Below are positions 1 through 5,997 of a stretch of 8,905 nt of DNA, one piece after another. Position 1 is the stretch's first letter. Each line of letters opens with the position of its first letter. The DNA comes from an uncultured Dyadobacter sp. GTDB lineage: Bacteria; Bacteroidota; Bacteroidia; Cytophagales; Spirosomataceae. The stretch lies in contig CAMLNK010000103.1 of assembly GCA_946481035.1 (NCBI GenBank), positions 1-8,905 on the forward strand. The letters are read 5' to 3'. A program made the translations under genes and the position numbers. Below the pieces are notes generated by a model, which saw only the letters and a program-made list of their open reading frames with translations, ran no database searches and was not told the DNA's origin.

Positions 1-1
1 T

Positions 2-352
2 GGCTATTACAGCAACATCGGCGACCGGGGAATGAAGCTTTCCGGCGGACAAAAACAGCGTATCTGCATTGCCCGGGCTGTTTTGAAAAACCCACCGATC
101 ATGCTCCTCGACGAAGCGACCTCAGCCCTGGATACCGAATCGGAAAAACTGGTGCAGGAAGCGTTGAATAATCTGATGAAAAACAGGACGTCGCTTGTGA
201 TCGCGCACCGCCTGAGCACGATCCAGAATGCGGATACGATCCTGGTGCTGGAAGAAGGCAAGATCATCGAACAGGGTAACCACGCAGAGCTCATCGCGCG
301 CGAGGGACTCTACAAGCGCCTGATCGATATGCAGACTTTTTCGGAAGCCTAA
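2..352 (+). CDS. MsbA-like ABC exporter, C-terminal part of the ATPase domain (5' end outside window)
   Basis: The frame is open from base 2, so this is the last 116 residues of a longer protein. It holds the second half of an ABC nucleotide-binding domain. The signature LSGGQ is at bases 38-52. Walker B (IMLLDE) is at 98-115 with the catalytic Glu, followed by the D-loop SALD. The H-switch His is at 206-208 in IAHRLS. The Walker A motif and membrane domain lie upstream, unseen. Ordering and wording match the MsbA/lipid-exporter type, with the ATPase fused C-terminal to six membrane helices; such proteins act as dimers in the inner membrane, flipping lipid-linked glycans or lipid A. The TAA abuts the ATG of the next glycosyltransferase, which supports a role in surface-glycan export. 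A peptide or drug exporter of the same fold cannot be excluded from this fragment. The ABC assignment is certain; the substrate is inferred. Confidence 0.93.
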   Translation, partial: GYYSNIGDRGMKLSGGQKQRICIARAVLKNPPIMLLDEATSALDTESEKLVQEALNNLMKNRTSLVIAHRLSTIQNADTILVLEEGKIIEQGNHAELIAREGLYKRLIDMQTFSEA

Positions 353-1285
353 ATGACGGATACTGTAAAGATATCGATCGCATTATGTACCTATAACGGC
401 GAGCAGTTTTTACGCACCCAGCTCGATTCGATCCTCGCTCAGAGCTTTCTCAATTGGGAGTTAGTGGTGGTAGATGATGTTTCGACCGATGGTACCTGGG
501 ATATTTTGCAGGATTATGCGGCCAAAGACGGGCGTTTCAAATTATTCAGAAACGAAAAAAACCTGGGTTATAACCGGAATTTTCAAAAGGCGCTGGGCCT
601 TTGCGAGGGCGATTACATTGCCATTTGCGACCAGGACGACATCTGGCATCCCGACAAACTGAAACTCCAACTGGCAGGAATCGGTAATAGTCTTTTGATT
701 TACCATGATTCGGAGTTCATCGACCGTTCGGGCGATCCTATGGGCCTTAAAATTTCGGATAAATTCCATTTTTACCGCGGCTCGTCACCGGAGGCATTTC
801 TGTACCTGAATTGTGTTTCGGGGCACGCCATTCTGATGAAAAAAGACCTGTTAAGCAAAGCGCTGCCTTTCCCGGATGGCTTCCATTATGACCAATGGCT
901 TGCATTTGTGGCTGCCAGCGCCGGATCTGTCGACTTTGTAGCGAAGGTACTCGTCCAGTACAGGCAGCACGAGCGCAATACGACCGATATTCTTGCCAGG
1001 CGAAAAACCGAACGGAGCCGTGATTTGAAACTGGCTGAACTTGAAAAAGAGTCGGCCTGGATCGCTCAATGCGCTGAAAAAGCGAACGGCGACACCCGCG
1101 TCCTGCTCGGCCGGCTGGCGACGTTGAGCAAATCACGTAAGCATTCGTTCGCGGCACCGCAATACGGTTTTGCGATCTGGCAACACCGCGAGACCCTGTT
1201 AAGCCTTTTGAAAAAATCCGGGATCAGCAAGTTCTTCTATGTAGTGAGAAAGATCTGGGGCAGCAAAGCAAAAAAACTCCTATGA
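353..1285 (+). CDS. Glycosyltransferase family 2 (rhamnosyltransferase-like)
   Basis: A 310-residue GT-A fold glycosyltransferase, predicted to move a sugar from a nucleotide donor onto a growing lipid-linked glycan at the cytoplasmic face of the inner membrane. The first strand and nucleotide site are seen as SIALCTYNGEQF (residues 8-19) and VVVDD (38-42). The metal-binding DxD equivalent is DQDD (93-96) in the context CDQDDIWHPDKL. A YDQW segment (179-182) sits where the acceptor-side catalytic residues of the family lie, and a late His is at 206 (YRQHERN). The DQDDIW.PDKL pattern is common in rhamnosyltransferase-type GT2 proteins of O-antigen and capsule clusters, but donor and linkage cannot be read from sequence. 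The C-terminus is strongly basic (from about residue 287), suggesting peripheral membrane binding. The start directly follows the ABC stop codon, and the end overlaps the next gene by ATGA, so translation is probably coupled. Confidence 0.93.
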   Translation: MTDTVKISIALCTYNGEQFLRTQLDSILAQSFLNWELVVVDDVSTDGTWDILQDYAAKDGRFKLFRNEKNLGYNRNFQKALGLCEGDYIAICDQDDIWHPDKLKLQLAGIGNSLLIYHDSEFIDRSGDPMGLKISDKFHFYRGSSPEAFLYLNCVSGHAILMKKDLLSKALPFPDGFHYDQWLAFVAASAGSVDFVAKVLVQYRQHERNTTDILARRKTERSRDLKLAELEKESAWIAQCAEKANGDTRVLLGRLATLSKSRKHSFAAPQYGFAIWQHRETLLSLLKKSGISKFFYVVRKIWGSKAKKLL

Positions 1286-2238
1286 GTGTAATAGTCAGCA
1301 TTATCATACCGTCCTATAATTACGGTTTTGTGATCGGGGAAACCCTTGAAAACCTGTTAACACAACGTTTCCAGGAATGGGAGGCGCTTGTGATCGACGA
1401 TGGTTCTTCGGACAATACCGGGGAAGTAGTAGCAAAATACACCGCCCGCGACAGCCGTATTCAATACATCCGGCAACCCAACAGCGGCGTTTCCGTGGCC
1501 CGAAACCGGGGTTTCAGGCAATCGAAAGGGAAGTACATCCAGTTTCTGGACGCCGACGACCTTCTGAGCGCCGATAAACTGGCTATTCAGGTCGATTTCC
1601 TGGAACGCCATCCCGATGTAGACATTGCCTACACGGACCACCTGTATTTCGAAACGGACAAGCCGGATGTTTTCTACCCCGATTATGAAATGAACCATAA
1701 CAATTGGTTGCCGAAAATCGATGCGCGGGGCTATGAGGCTGTGAATACGTTGATCTACTCAAATATTGCGGTAGTGAGCAGCCCGGTTTTGCGCAGGGCG
1801 ATCGTTGAAAAAGTAAACGGTTTTCCGGAGTTGAGCAATTATACCGAGGATTGGGAGTTCTGGTTCAATTGCGCCATCAATGGCGCGCGCTACACGTTCG
1901 TGGGTGACGATAGTGCCCGGACGCTCATTCGCATCCACGCGCGGAACACCAGCAGGAACATCCAGATTATGCAGGCCGGCGAGCTCGAATTCCGGAAGCG
2001 GATCATCACGGCGGTAAGTAAATCTTCTATTTTAAGCCAGGAAGAAAAACAAAAGCTGCTCGACAGGAACAGTGCCAGCACCCAAAAGCTGTACAAATAC
2101 ATGATGTACCATGCCAACCTGTTGAGCCCCGGACAAATGAGACTGTTATCGGGACTCGTCGACAGGAAGACATTTGTTTCCTACTATTTTAAATCACTGA
2201 ATTACAAGCGGAAAGCGCTGTTCAAAAAAGGGAGGTAA
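1282..2238 (+). CDS. Glycosyltransferase family 2
   Basis: A 318-residue GT2 enzyme with all expected landmarks. SIIIPSYN (residues 6-13) forms the first beta strand. VIDDGSSDNT (37-46) binds the nucleotide. GVSVARNRGF (69-78) is the usual helix before the metal site. FLDADD (88-93) carries the DxD motif, and TEDWEFW (188-194) holds the ED pair where the catalytic base of inverting GT2 enzymes lies. A late His (219, in IHARNTS) is also conserved in the family. This is the most canonical of the four glycosyltransferases here. It should act in the cytoplasm on a lipid-linked glycan intermediate; donor sugar unknown. The gene begins inside the stop of the preceding one (ATGA) and ends one base before the next start, so it is in the middle of a coupled operon. 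Its last 20 residues are rich in Lys and Arg. Confidence 0.94.
   Translation: MSVIVSIIIPSYNYGFVIGETLENLLTQRFQEWEALVIDDGSSDNTGEVVAKYTARDSRIQYIRQPNSGVSVARNRGFRQSKGKYIQFLDADDLLSADKLAIQVDFLERHPDVDIAYTDHLYFETDKPDVFYPDYEMNHNNWLPKIDARGYEAVNTLIYSNIAVVSSPVLRRAIVEKVNGFPELSNYTEDWEFWFNCAINGARYTFVGDDSARTLIRIHARNTSRNIQIMQAGELEFRKRIITAVSKSSILSQEEKQKLLDRNSASTQKLYKYMMYHANLLSPGQMRLLSGLVDRKTFVSYYFKSLNYKRKALFKKGR
2231..2235 (+). promoter_or_regulatory. Shine-Dalgarno-like GGAGG before the third glycosyltransferase
   Basis: GGAGG lies in the last codons of the upstream gene, four bases before the ATG at 2240. It is the only clear anti-Shine-Dalgarno match near a start in this window; the other starts have A- or T-rich leaders, as is usual in Bacteroidota. 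The spacing is shorter than the usual 5-9 bases, so it may be a by-product of the Gly-Arg codons rather than a working site. Confidence 0.35.
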
Positions 2239-2239
2239 T

Positions 2240-2992
2240 ATGCTGCCTATTGAAATCGACATTATCATATTAAGTTACGCCCGTACCGAAGAGCTCAAAA
2301 AGGTGACGCTCGACGGGATCGACACCCTTATGAAATCGGAAGACCCGCAAAAGATCAGGTTCAATATCGTCGTGGTCGAATCCAACAAAGAGCTGAAACC
2401 CTATCAATATCCGGGTACAAAGACGGTGTACCCGTGGCAGCGCTTCGGCTATCACCGGTACATGAATATCGGCATCGGCATGACCAAGGCCCGTTGGGTG
2501 TGTATTTGTAATAACGATTTACTTTTCCATCCGAACTGGGCGACCGAGATCCTTCGGGCGTTTGAAGCTGACTCCACGCTTTGGAGCGCGTGCCCGGCTT
2601 GCAGTATCCACCACCCCGAACATGGCGTGGCGTTGAACAGCGGCCTGCATTATGGTTATGAGGTCCGCAGGGAGCTTGTGGGCTGGTGTATTTTTTTCAA
2701 GAGGGATATGCTGAAAATCACCGGGAAGCTCGACCCCGCATTCAAATTCTGGTTTGCCGACAACGACTACGGAAATACGCTCCGGAAACACCATTTGAAG
2801 CACGCCCTGGTAACTTCATCACTGGTAGACCACCTTGAAAGCCGGACATTGAAAACCAAAACAACGACCGAACAAATGCAGCTCACCAGCAGGGAGCGGT
2901 TTTACTACGAGTACAAATGGGAAGGCCGAAGCTTTTTCTCTTACCTGAACCGTGTGCGCAAATTCAACAAGGAACTGCGGAAAATGAAGTAG
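2240..2992 (+). CDS. Divergent GT2-like glycosyltransferase
   Basis: A 250-residue protein recognisable as a GT-A glycosyltransferase but less canonical than its neighbours. The N-terminus (IDIIILSYAR, residues 6-15) matches the first GT2 strand. The second strand reads VVVESN (44-49), where VDD or VDN is usual. The metal-site equivalent is NND (91-93, in CICNNDLLF), a variant seen in GT2 enzymes that handle N-terminal Asn in place of the first Asp. WFADNDYG (171-178) resembles the segment carrying the catalytic Asp in rhamnosyl/galactofuranosyl-type GT2 proteins, and VDH (196-198) supplies the late His. It is short for the family and stops soon after the catalytic core. It is the last gene of the glycosyltransferase run, one base after the previous stop. 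Its final five residues, LRKMK, are encoded by the left arm of an inverted repeat shared with the facing gene. Donor and acceptor are unknown. Confidence 0.85.
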   Translation: MLPIEIDIIILSYARTEELKKVTLDGIDTLMKSEDPQKIRFNIVVVESNKELKPYQYPGTKTVYPWQRFGYHRYMNIGIGMTKARWVCICNNDLLFHPNWATEILRAFEADSTLWSACPACSIHHPEHGVALNSGLHYGYEVRRELVGWCIFFKRDMLKITGKLDPAFKFWFADNDYGNTLRKHHLKHALVTSSLVDHLESRTLKTKTTTEQMQLTSRERFYYEYKWEGRSFFSYLNRVRKFNKELRKMK

Positions 2993-3018
2993 GCTCAGTC
3001 CGGTTTCATTTTCCGTAG
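2975..3018. terminator. Candidate bidirectional terminator hairpin embedded in two convergent ORFs
   Basis: CTGCGGAAAATGAAG (2975-2989) pairs with TTTCATTTTCCGTAG (3004-3018) over 15 positions, 13 Watson-Crick and two G-U on the + strand transcript, around a 14-base loop (2990-3003) that holds both stop codons. The stem forms equally in transcripts from either strand, as expected for a two-way terminator between convergent genes 2 bases apart. No long T-run follows on the + side. The - strand continuation, reading down from 2974, is moderately T-rich. The hairpin is directly visible; its terminator role is inferred. Confidence 0.5.
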
Positions 3019-3882
3019 CCGGAGCATCAGTTTGTACGGGAAAGAGAACGTCGCCACACGGGAATGCCGGGTGGTCCAGATGAGCCGGACAAGCTGCCAT
3101 TTCGAAAACCATTTCTCTGTGACTGCCTGTTGCAGGAAAACCTCATAAGCATCGCGTTCGATCCGTTTCAGGCTGGAATCCGGCACACCGTCGATATTCA
3201 ACGGGAGCAAATGCGGCCACTTTTTATGCACTTTCAGAATCTGCGCCCGCCAGGTCTGGTTGAAATTACCCTCTGAGAAATGCTTTAATAATACTTCGAA
3301 AGTAACCGCGACCTGGTACCGCTGGTTTACGGCTATTGAAAAATCGAGGTCGTAGCCGTGAAACCCTTTCAGCAAATTTTCATCAAACGGAAACTGCTGT
3401 ACCGCTTCTTTGCGCGTACACATCCAGCAGCCGTCTATACACGCTACCTGCGAGAGCACCTGGTTGCGCGGGTTTCTGTATTCGACGGTTTCCTTCCAGC
3501 CGGTATGCCGGTAACCCTGCACAAGATTGGCGTAAAAGCCGCCGTTTTCCTGCAAATGGTAGTTGTACCAGCTCGACGGCGCCAAAGATTTGTAACCGCC
3601 ACCCGCAATCCCCAGCAAACCAAGCTGCGGATTTTGATTGAAAATTTCCAGGACTTTGATTCCCCAGCCGGCTGTTCTTAATTCAATGTCCTCATGCATG
3701 AAACACAGGACATCGAACCGGGCCCGTTTTGCGCCTTCATTATATACTTCACAAATCCCCCGGCTCCCCGTGTGATTATCAATAGCAATAATTTCATGCA
3801 CCACACCGACTGTATTTCGTATATTTTCCGAGACCTGGGCCAGCTCTTCCGAATTGGCCGAGCAAATAATAATAGAGATCAT
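2995..3882 (-). CDS. Glycosyltransferase-like protein (GT2-like, Glyco_tranf_2_5 type)
   Basis: A 295-residue GT-A-like protein. ISIIICSAN (residues 2-10) is the first strand. IAIDNHTGSRG (32-42) is the nucleotide-binding turn, and VYNEGAKRARFDVLCFMHEDIEL (centred on 60) leads to MHED (62-65) in place of the usual DxD. ACIDGCWM (147-154) and FHGYDLDFS (174-182) follow, with a late His at 201. This HxD.. / GYD.D pattern is typical of the small GT family often labelled Glyco_tranf_2_5, found in surface-polysaccharide loci; family assignment is from motif memory. It probably joins a sugar to the same glycan as the facing genes, but on a separate transcript. The ATG at 3882 puts the first strand at the extreme N-terminus as in the other GTs, so the start is credible. 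It converges on the preceding gene, leaving 2 bases between stops, and its last seven residues (LRKMKPD) lie in the shared inverted repeat. Confidence 0.86.
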   Translation of the reverse strand: MISIIICSANSEELAQVSENIRNTVGVVHEIIAIDNHTGSRGICEVYNEGAKRARFDVLCFMHEDIELRTAGWGIKVLEIFNQNPQLGLLGIAGGGYKSLAPSSWYNYHLQENGGFYANLVQGYRHTGWKETVEYRNPRNQVLSQVACIDGCWMCTRKEAVQQFPFDENLLKGFHGYDLDFSIAVNQRYQVAVTFEVLLKHFSEGNFNQTWRAQILKVHKKWPHLLPLNIDGVPDSSLKRIERDAYEVFLQQAVTEKWFSKWQLVRLIWTTRHSRVATFSFPYKLMLRLRKMKPD

Positions 3883-4008
3883 CCAAGCTATTTAACCGGT
3901 GCCAAAAGTACGGCCAAATTCAGTAATCCGGACGCTCTCAGCGGTTATTCCAGTAGAATATGACGGTATCCGGCATTTATAGGTATCCATAAACAATTTC
4001 TGCTTTTC
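3883..4008. promoter_or_regulatory. Divergent intergenic region, presumed promoters for both flanking genes
   Basis: These 126 bases separate two divergent start codons, so both promoters should be here. No strong match to the Bacteroidota consensus (TTTG, about 19 bases, TAnnTTTG) was found on either strand. The best - strand candidate is TTTG (complement of 3915-3918), 20 bases, then TAAATAGC (complement of 3887-3894), which fits poorly and leaves almost no leader. A 7-base direct repeat GGTATCC occurs at 3965-3971 and 3982-3988, upstream of the esterase gene. Confidence 0.45.
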
Positions 4009-5964
4009 ATGAAACGCGTATTACTACTGCTGCTCCTCGCCTGCGCGACCACCTCGTTTGCGCAAGTCAAATTTGCCCGGCTGTTCTCCGACCACGTCGT
4101 GCTGCAACGCCAAAAGCCGATTCCCGTGTGGGGATGGGCCAAGCCTGGCGAAAAAGTGAAAGTTACACTGGCAGGACAAACGATGGACGCGAAGGCAGAT
4201 CCCTCAGGAAAGTGGCGGGTAAATTTTAAACCCCTGGAAGCAGGTGGGCCGCATTCGTTGCAGGTAAGCGCCAAATCGGGTAATGCATCCGTGAGCGATG
4301 TACTGATTGGTGAAGTCTGGCTTTGCTCGGGGCAATCGAATATGGAATGGCCTGTTTCGGCAGCCAAAAATTATGAACAAGAGCGCAAGAACGCCGAATT
4401 TCCGCAAATCCGCCATTTCCGTGTCGACCATTTGGTGACGCTCCAACCCGAACAGGACCTCACCGCCGGCGAATGGAAAGTTGCCGGCTCGGAGACTGTC
4501 GGCGGCTTTACCGCCGTAGGTTTCTTTTTTGCCCGTGAACTCTATCAAAAACTGAATATCCCGATCGGCATCCTGCACTCCTCGTGGGGCGGCTCACAAA
4601 TAGAAGGCTGGATCAGCAAGGAAGCCATGCTGGGCAACGATGAATTGCGTTCTTATGCCCAAAACCTGCCTAAAACGTGGGAAGAAGCAGACGGGATTAT
4701 GGATAAAAAGCTCAAAAAACAGCTTTTCAAGAACGCATCTTACGACCCGACCTGGGAAGATGAAAAGAAATATATTTCGCCGGATGTGGATCTCGCAAGC
4801 TGGCAAAAAACCGCTGACGCCGTAGGGCAATGGGATTGGAAAGGGCTTATGGGCTTCCGCGGCAAAGGCTATATGGCTAAGGAAGTTTCAATTCCCTCCG
4901 ACTGGGTGGCAAAGCAGACTGCCCTTTCGCTTGCTGAAAACGACGGGCCCGTTGAAGTGTATATCAATGGCAAACCCGTCTACGATGGCGCAGCCAAAGG
5001 CCCGCGCAAAATCCAGGTTCCCGCAAACACCTGGAAAGAGGGAAAGAATATACTGACCCTCAAAACCGGCAATATGGTGAGTGCCGCCTGGTTCGGTCCG
5101 GGGCTGATGGGCTCGGCCAATGACCTTTATCTGGAAGACGGAAGCCGCAAGACAAGTCTGGCCAAAGACTGGTACCTGATGCCTGCATTTGCCGAAAAGC
5201 ACGAGTATGCACATTTGATGAACAACGTGGGCACTACTATTTACAATGCGATGATCGTGCCGCTCCTTCCGTTCGGCATTCGTGGCGCGCTCTGGTACCA
5301 GGGCGAAAGTAATGCAAGCCGCGCTTACCAGTACCGTCAGGCATTTCCGCTCATGATCAACGACTGGCGCAAGCTTTGGAACGATGAATTCTCGTTTTAC
5401 TGGGTGCAATTGTCCAGCTTCGGCACCGATCGCGACAGCAATAAGGGCAGCAACTGGGCCGAGCTCCGCGAGGCGCAAAACCTGACATTAAGCCTTCCCA
5501 AAACCGGCATGGCTGTTACTACCGACGTGGGGAACCCCAACGACATCCACCCGACCAACAAACAGGACGTGGCCCACCGCCTGGCTACCAATGCATTGAA
5601 ATACGATTACGGCCAGAATATCCCGTATGCCTCACCATTATACGACCAAATGCAGATCGACGGCAGTAAAGCTGTTATCTCCTTTAAAAACGCAGAAAAC
5701 GGGCTGACGATCAAGGATCGCTACGGCTATCTGAAAGGATTCGAAATTGCCGGGGACGATAAGGTTTTCCATTATGCCAAAGCAGAGATACAGGGCAGCA
5801 AGGTATTTGTTTCGAGCCCGAACGTGAGCAAACCGGTTGCGGTGCGCTACGCATGGTCGGATGCGCCGGAAGATGCTAACTTGTACAATGCCGACGGCTT
5901 TCCTGCCAGCGCCTTCCGTACGGATTCCTGGCCGGGCATTACTGTAAATGCCCGTTTTGAATAA
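4009..5964 (+). CDS. Secreted sialate O-acetylesterase-type SGNH esterase with inserted jelly-roll domain
   Basis: A 651-residue exported esterase expected to remove acetyl groups from glycans in the periplasm or at the cell surface. Residues 1-18 form a signal peptide (MKR, a run of Leu, then TTSFA before Gln19). LLAC at 9-12 is a weak lipobox, so a lipoprotein is possible but less likely. After an N-terminal beta domain (about 20-100) come the SGNH blocks: GQSNM with the probable nucleophile Ser110, SSWGGS (191-196), YQGESN (430-435) and DIHP with Asp512 and His514 completing the triad. Residues about 260-380 do not belong to the esterase core. Their pattern (WQKTADAVGQW, VEVYINGKPVYDG) matches the galactose-binding-like jelly roll commonly inserted in this family. 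Relatives act on O-acetylated sialic acid or on plant polysaccharides such as xyloglucan (CAZy CE20 type); the substrate here is unknown. It is probably co-transcribed with the PQQ dehydrogenase 33 bases downstream. Confidence 0.92.
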   Translation: MKRVLLLLLLACATTSFAQVKFARLFSDHVVLQRQKPIPVWGWAKPGEKVKVTLAGQTMDAKADPSGKWRVNFKPLEAGGPHSLQVSAKSGNASVSDVLIGEVWLCSGQSNMEWPVSAAKNYEQERKNAEFPQIRHFRVDHLVTLQPEQDLTAGEWKVAGSETVGGFTAVGFFFARELYQKLNIPIGILHSSWGGSQIEGWISKEAMLGNDELRSYAQNLPKTWEEADGIMDKKLKKQLFKNASYDPTWEDEKKYISPDVDLASWQKTADAVGQWDWKGLMGFRGKGYMAKEVSIPSDWVAKQTALSLAENDGPVEVYINGKPVYDGAAKGPRKIQVPANTWKEGKNILTLKTGNMVSAAWFGPGLMGSANDLYLEDGSRKTSLAKDWYLMPAFAEKHEYAHLMNNVGTTIYNAMIVPLLPFGIRGALWYQGESNASRAYQYRQAFPLMINDWRKLWNDEFSFYWVQLSSFGTDRDSNKGSNWAELREAQNLTLSLPKTGMAVTTDVGNPNDIHPTNKQDVAHRLATNALKYDYGQNIPYASPLYDQMQIDGSKAVISFKNAENGLTIKDRYGYLKGFEIAGDDKVFHYAKAEIQGSKVFVSSPNVSKPVAVRYAWSDAPEDANLYNADGFPASAFRTDSWPGITVNARFE

Positions 5965-5997
5965 CCCTGTTGTAGATCTGCTTTTTTAAAAGTTTCT

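Noticed and set aside
3358..3681. 107-codon + strand frame opposite the fourth glycosyltransferase
   Set aside because: The - strand frame has clear GT motifs along this stretch. The + frame has a composition typical of an antisense shadow.
3887..3918. Possible Bacteroidota promoter for the - strand glycosyltransferase (TTTG, 20 bases, TAAATAGC)
   Set aside because: Only three of the six fixed -7 positions match, and the transcript would begin at or next to the ATG. Too weak to list as a promoter.
3946..3960. Inverted repeat TATTC-N5-GAATA in the divergent intergenic region
   Set aside because: Five base pairs, AT-rich and not extendable; expected by chance.
4888..5478. 196-codon - strand frame inside the esterase gene
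   Set aside because: It is antisense to catalytic-domain coding sequence with no recognisable family. It is a shadow frame.
5965..5997. Internal promoter or terminator between esterase and dehydrogenase
   Set aside because: The spacer has an AT palindrome (CTTTT..AAAAG) and AGATCT but no GC-rich stem and no promoter consensus. It is treated as an intra-operon spacer.
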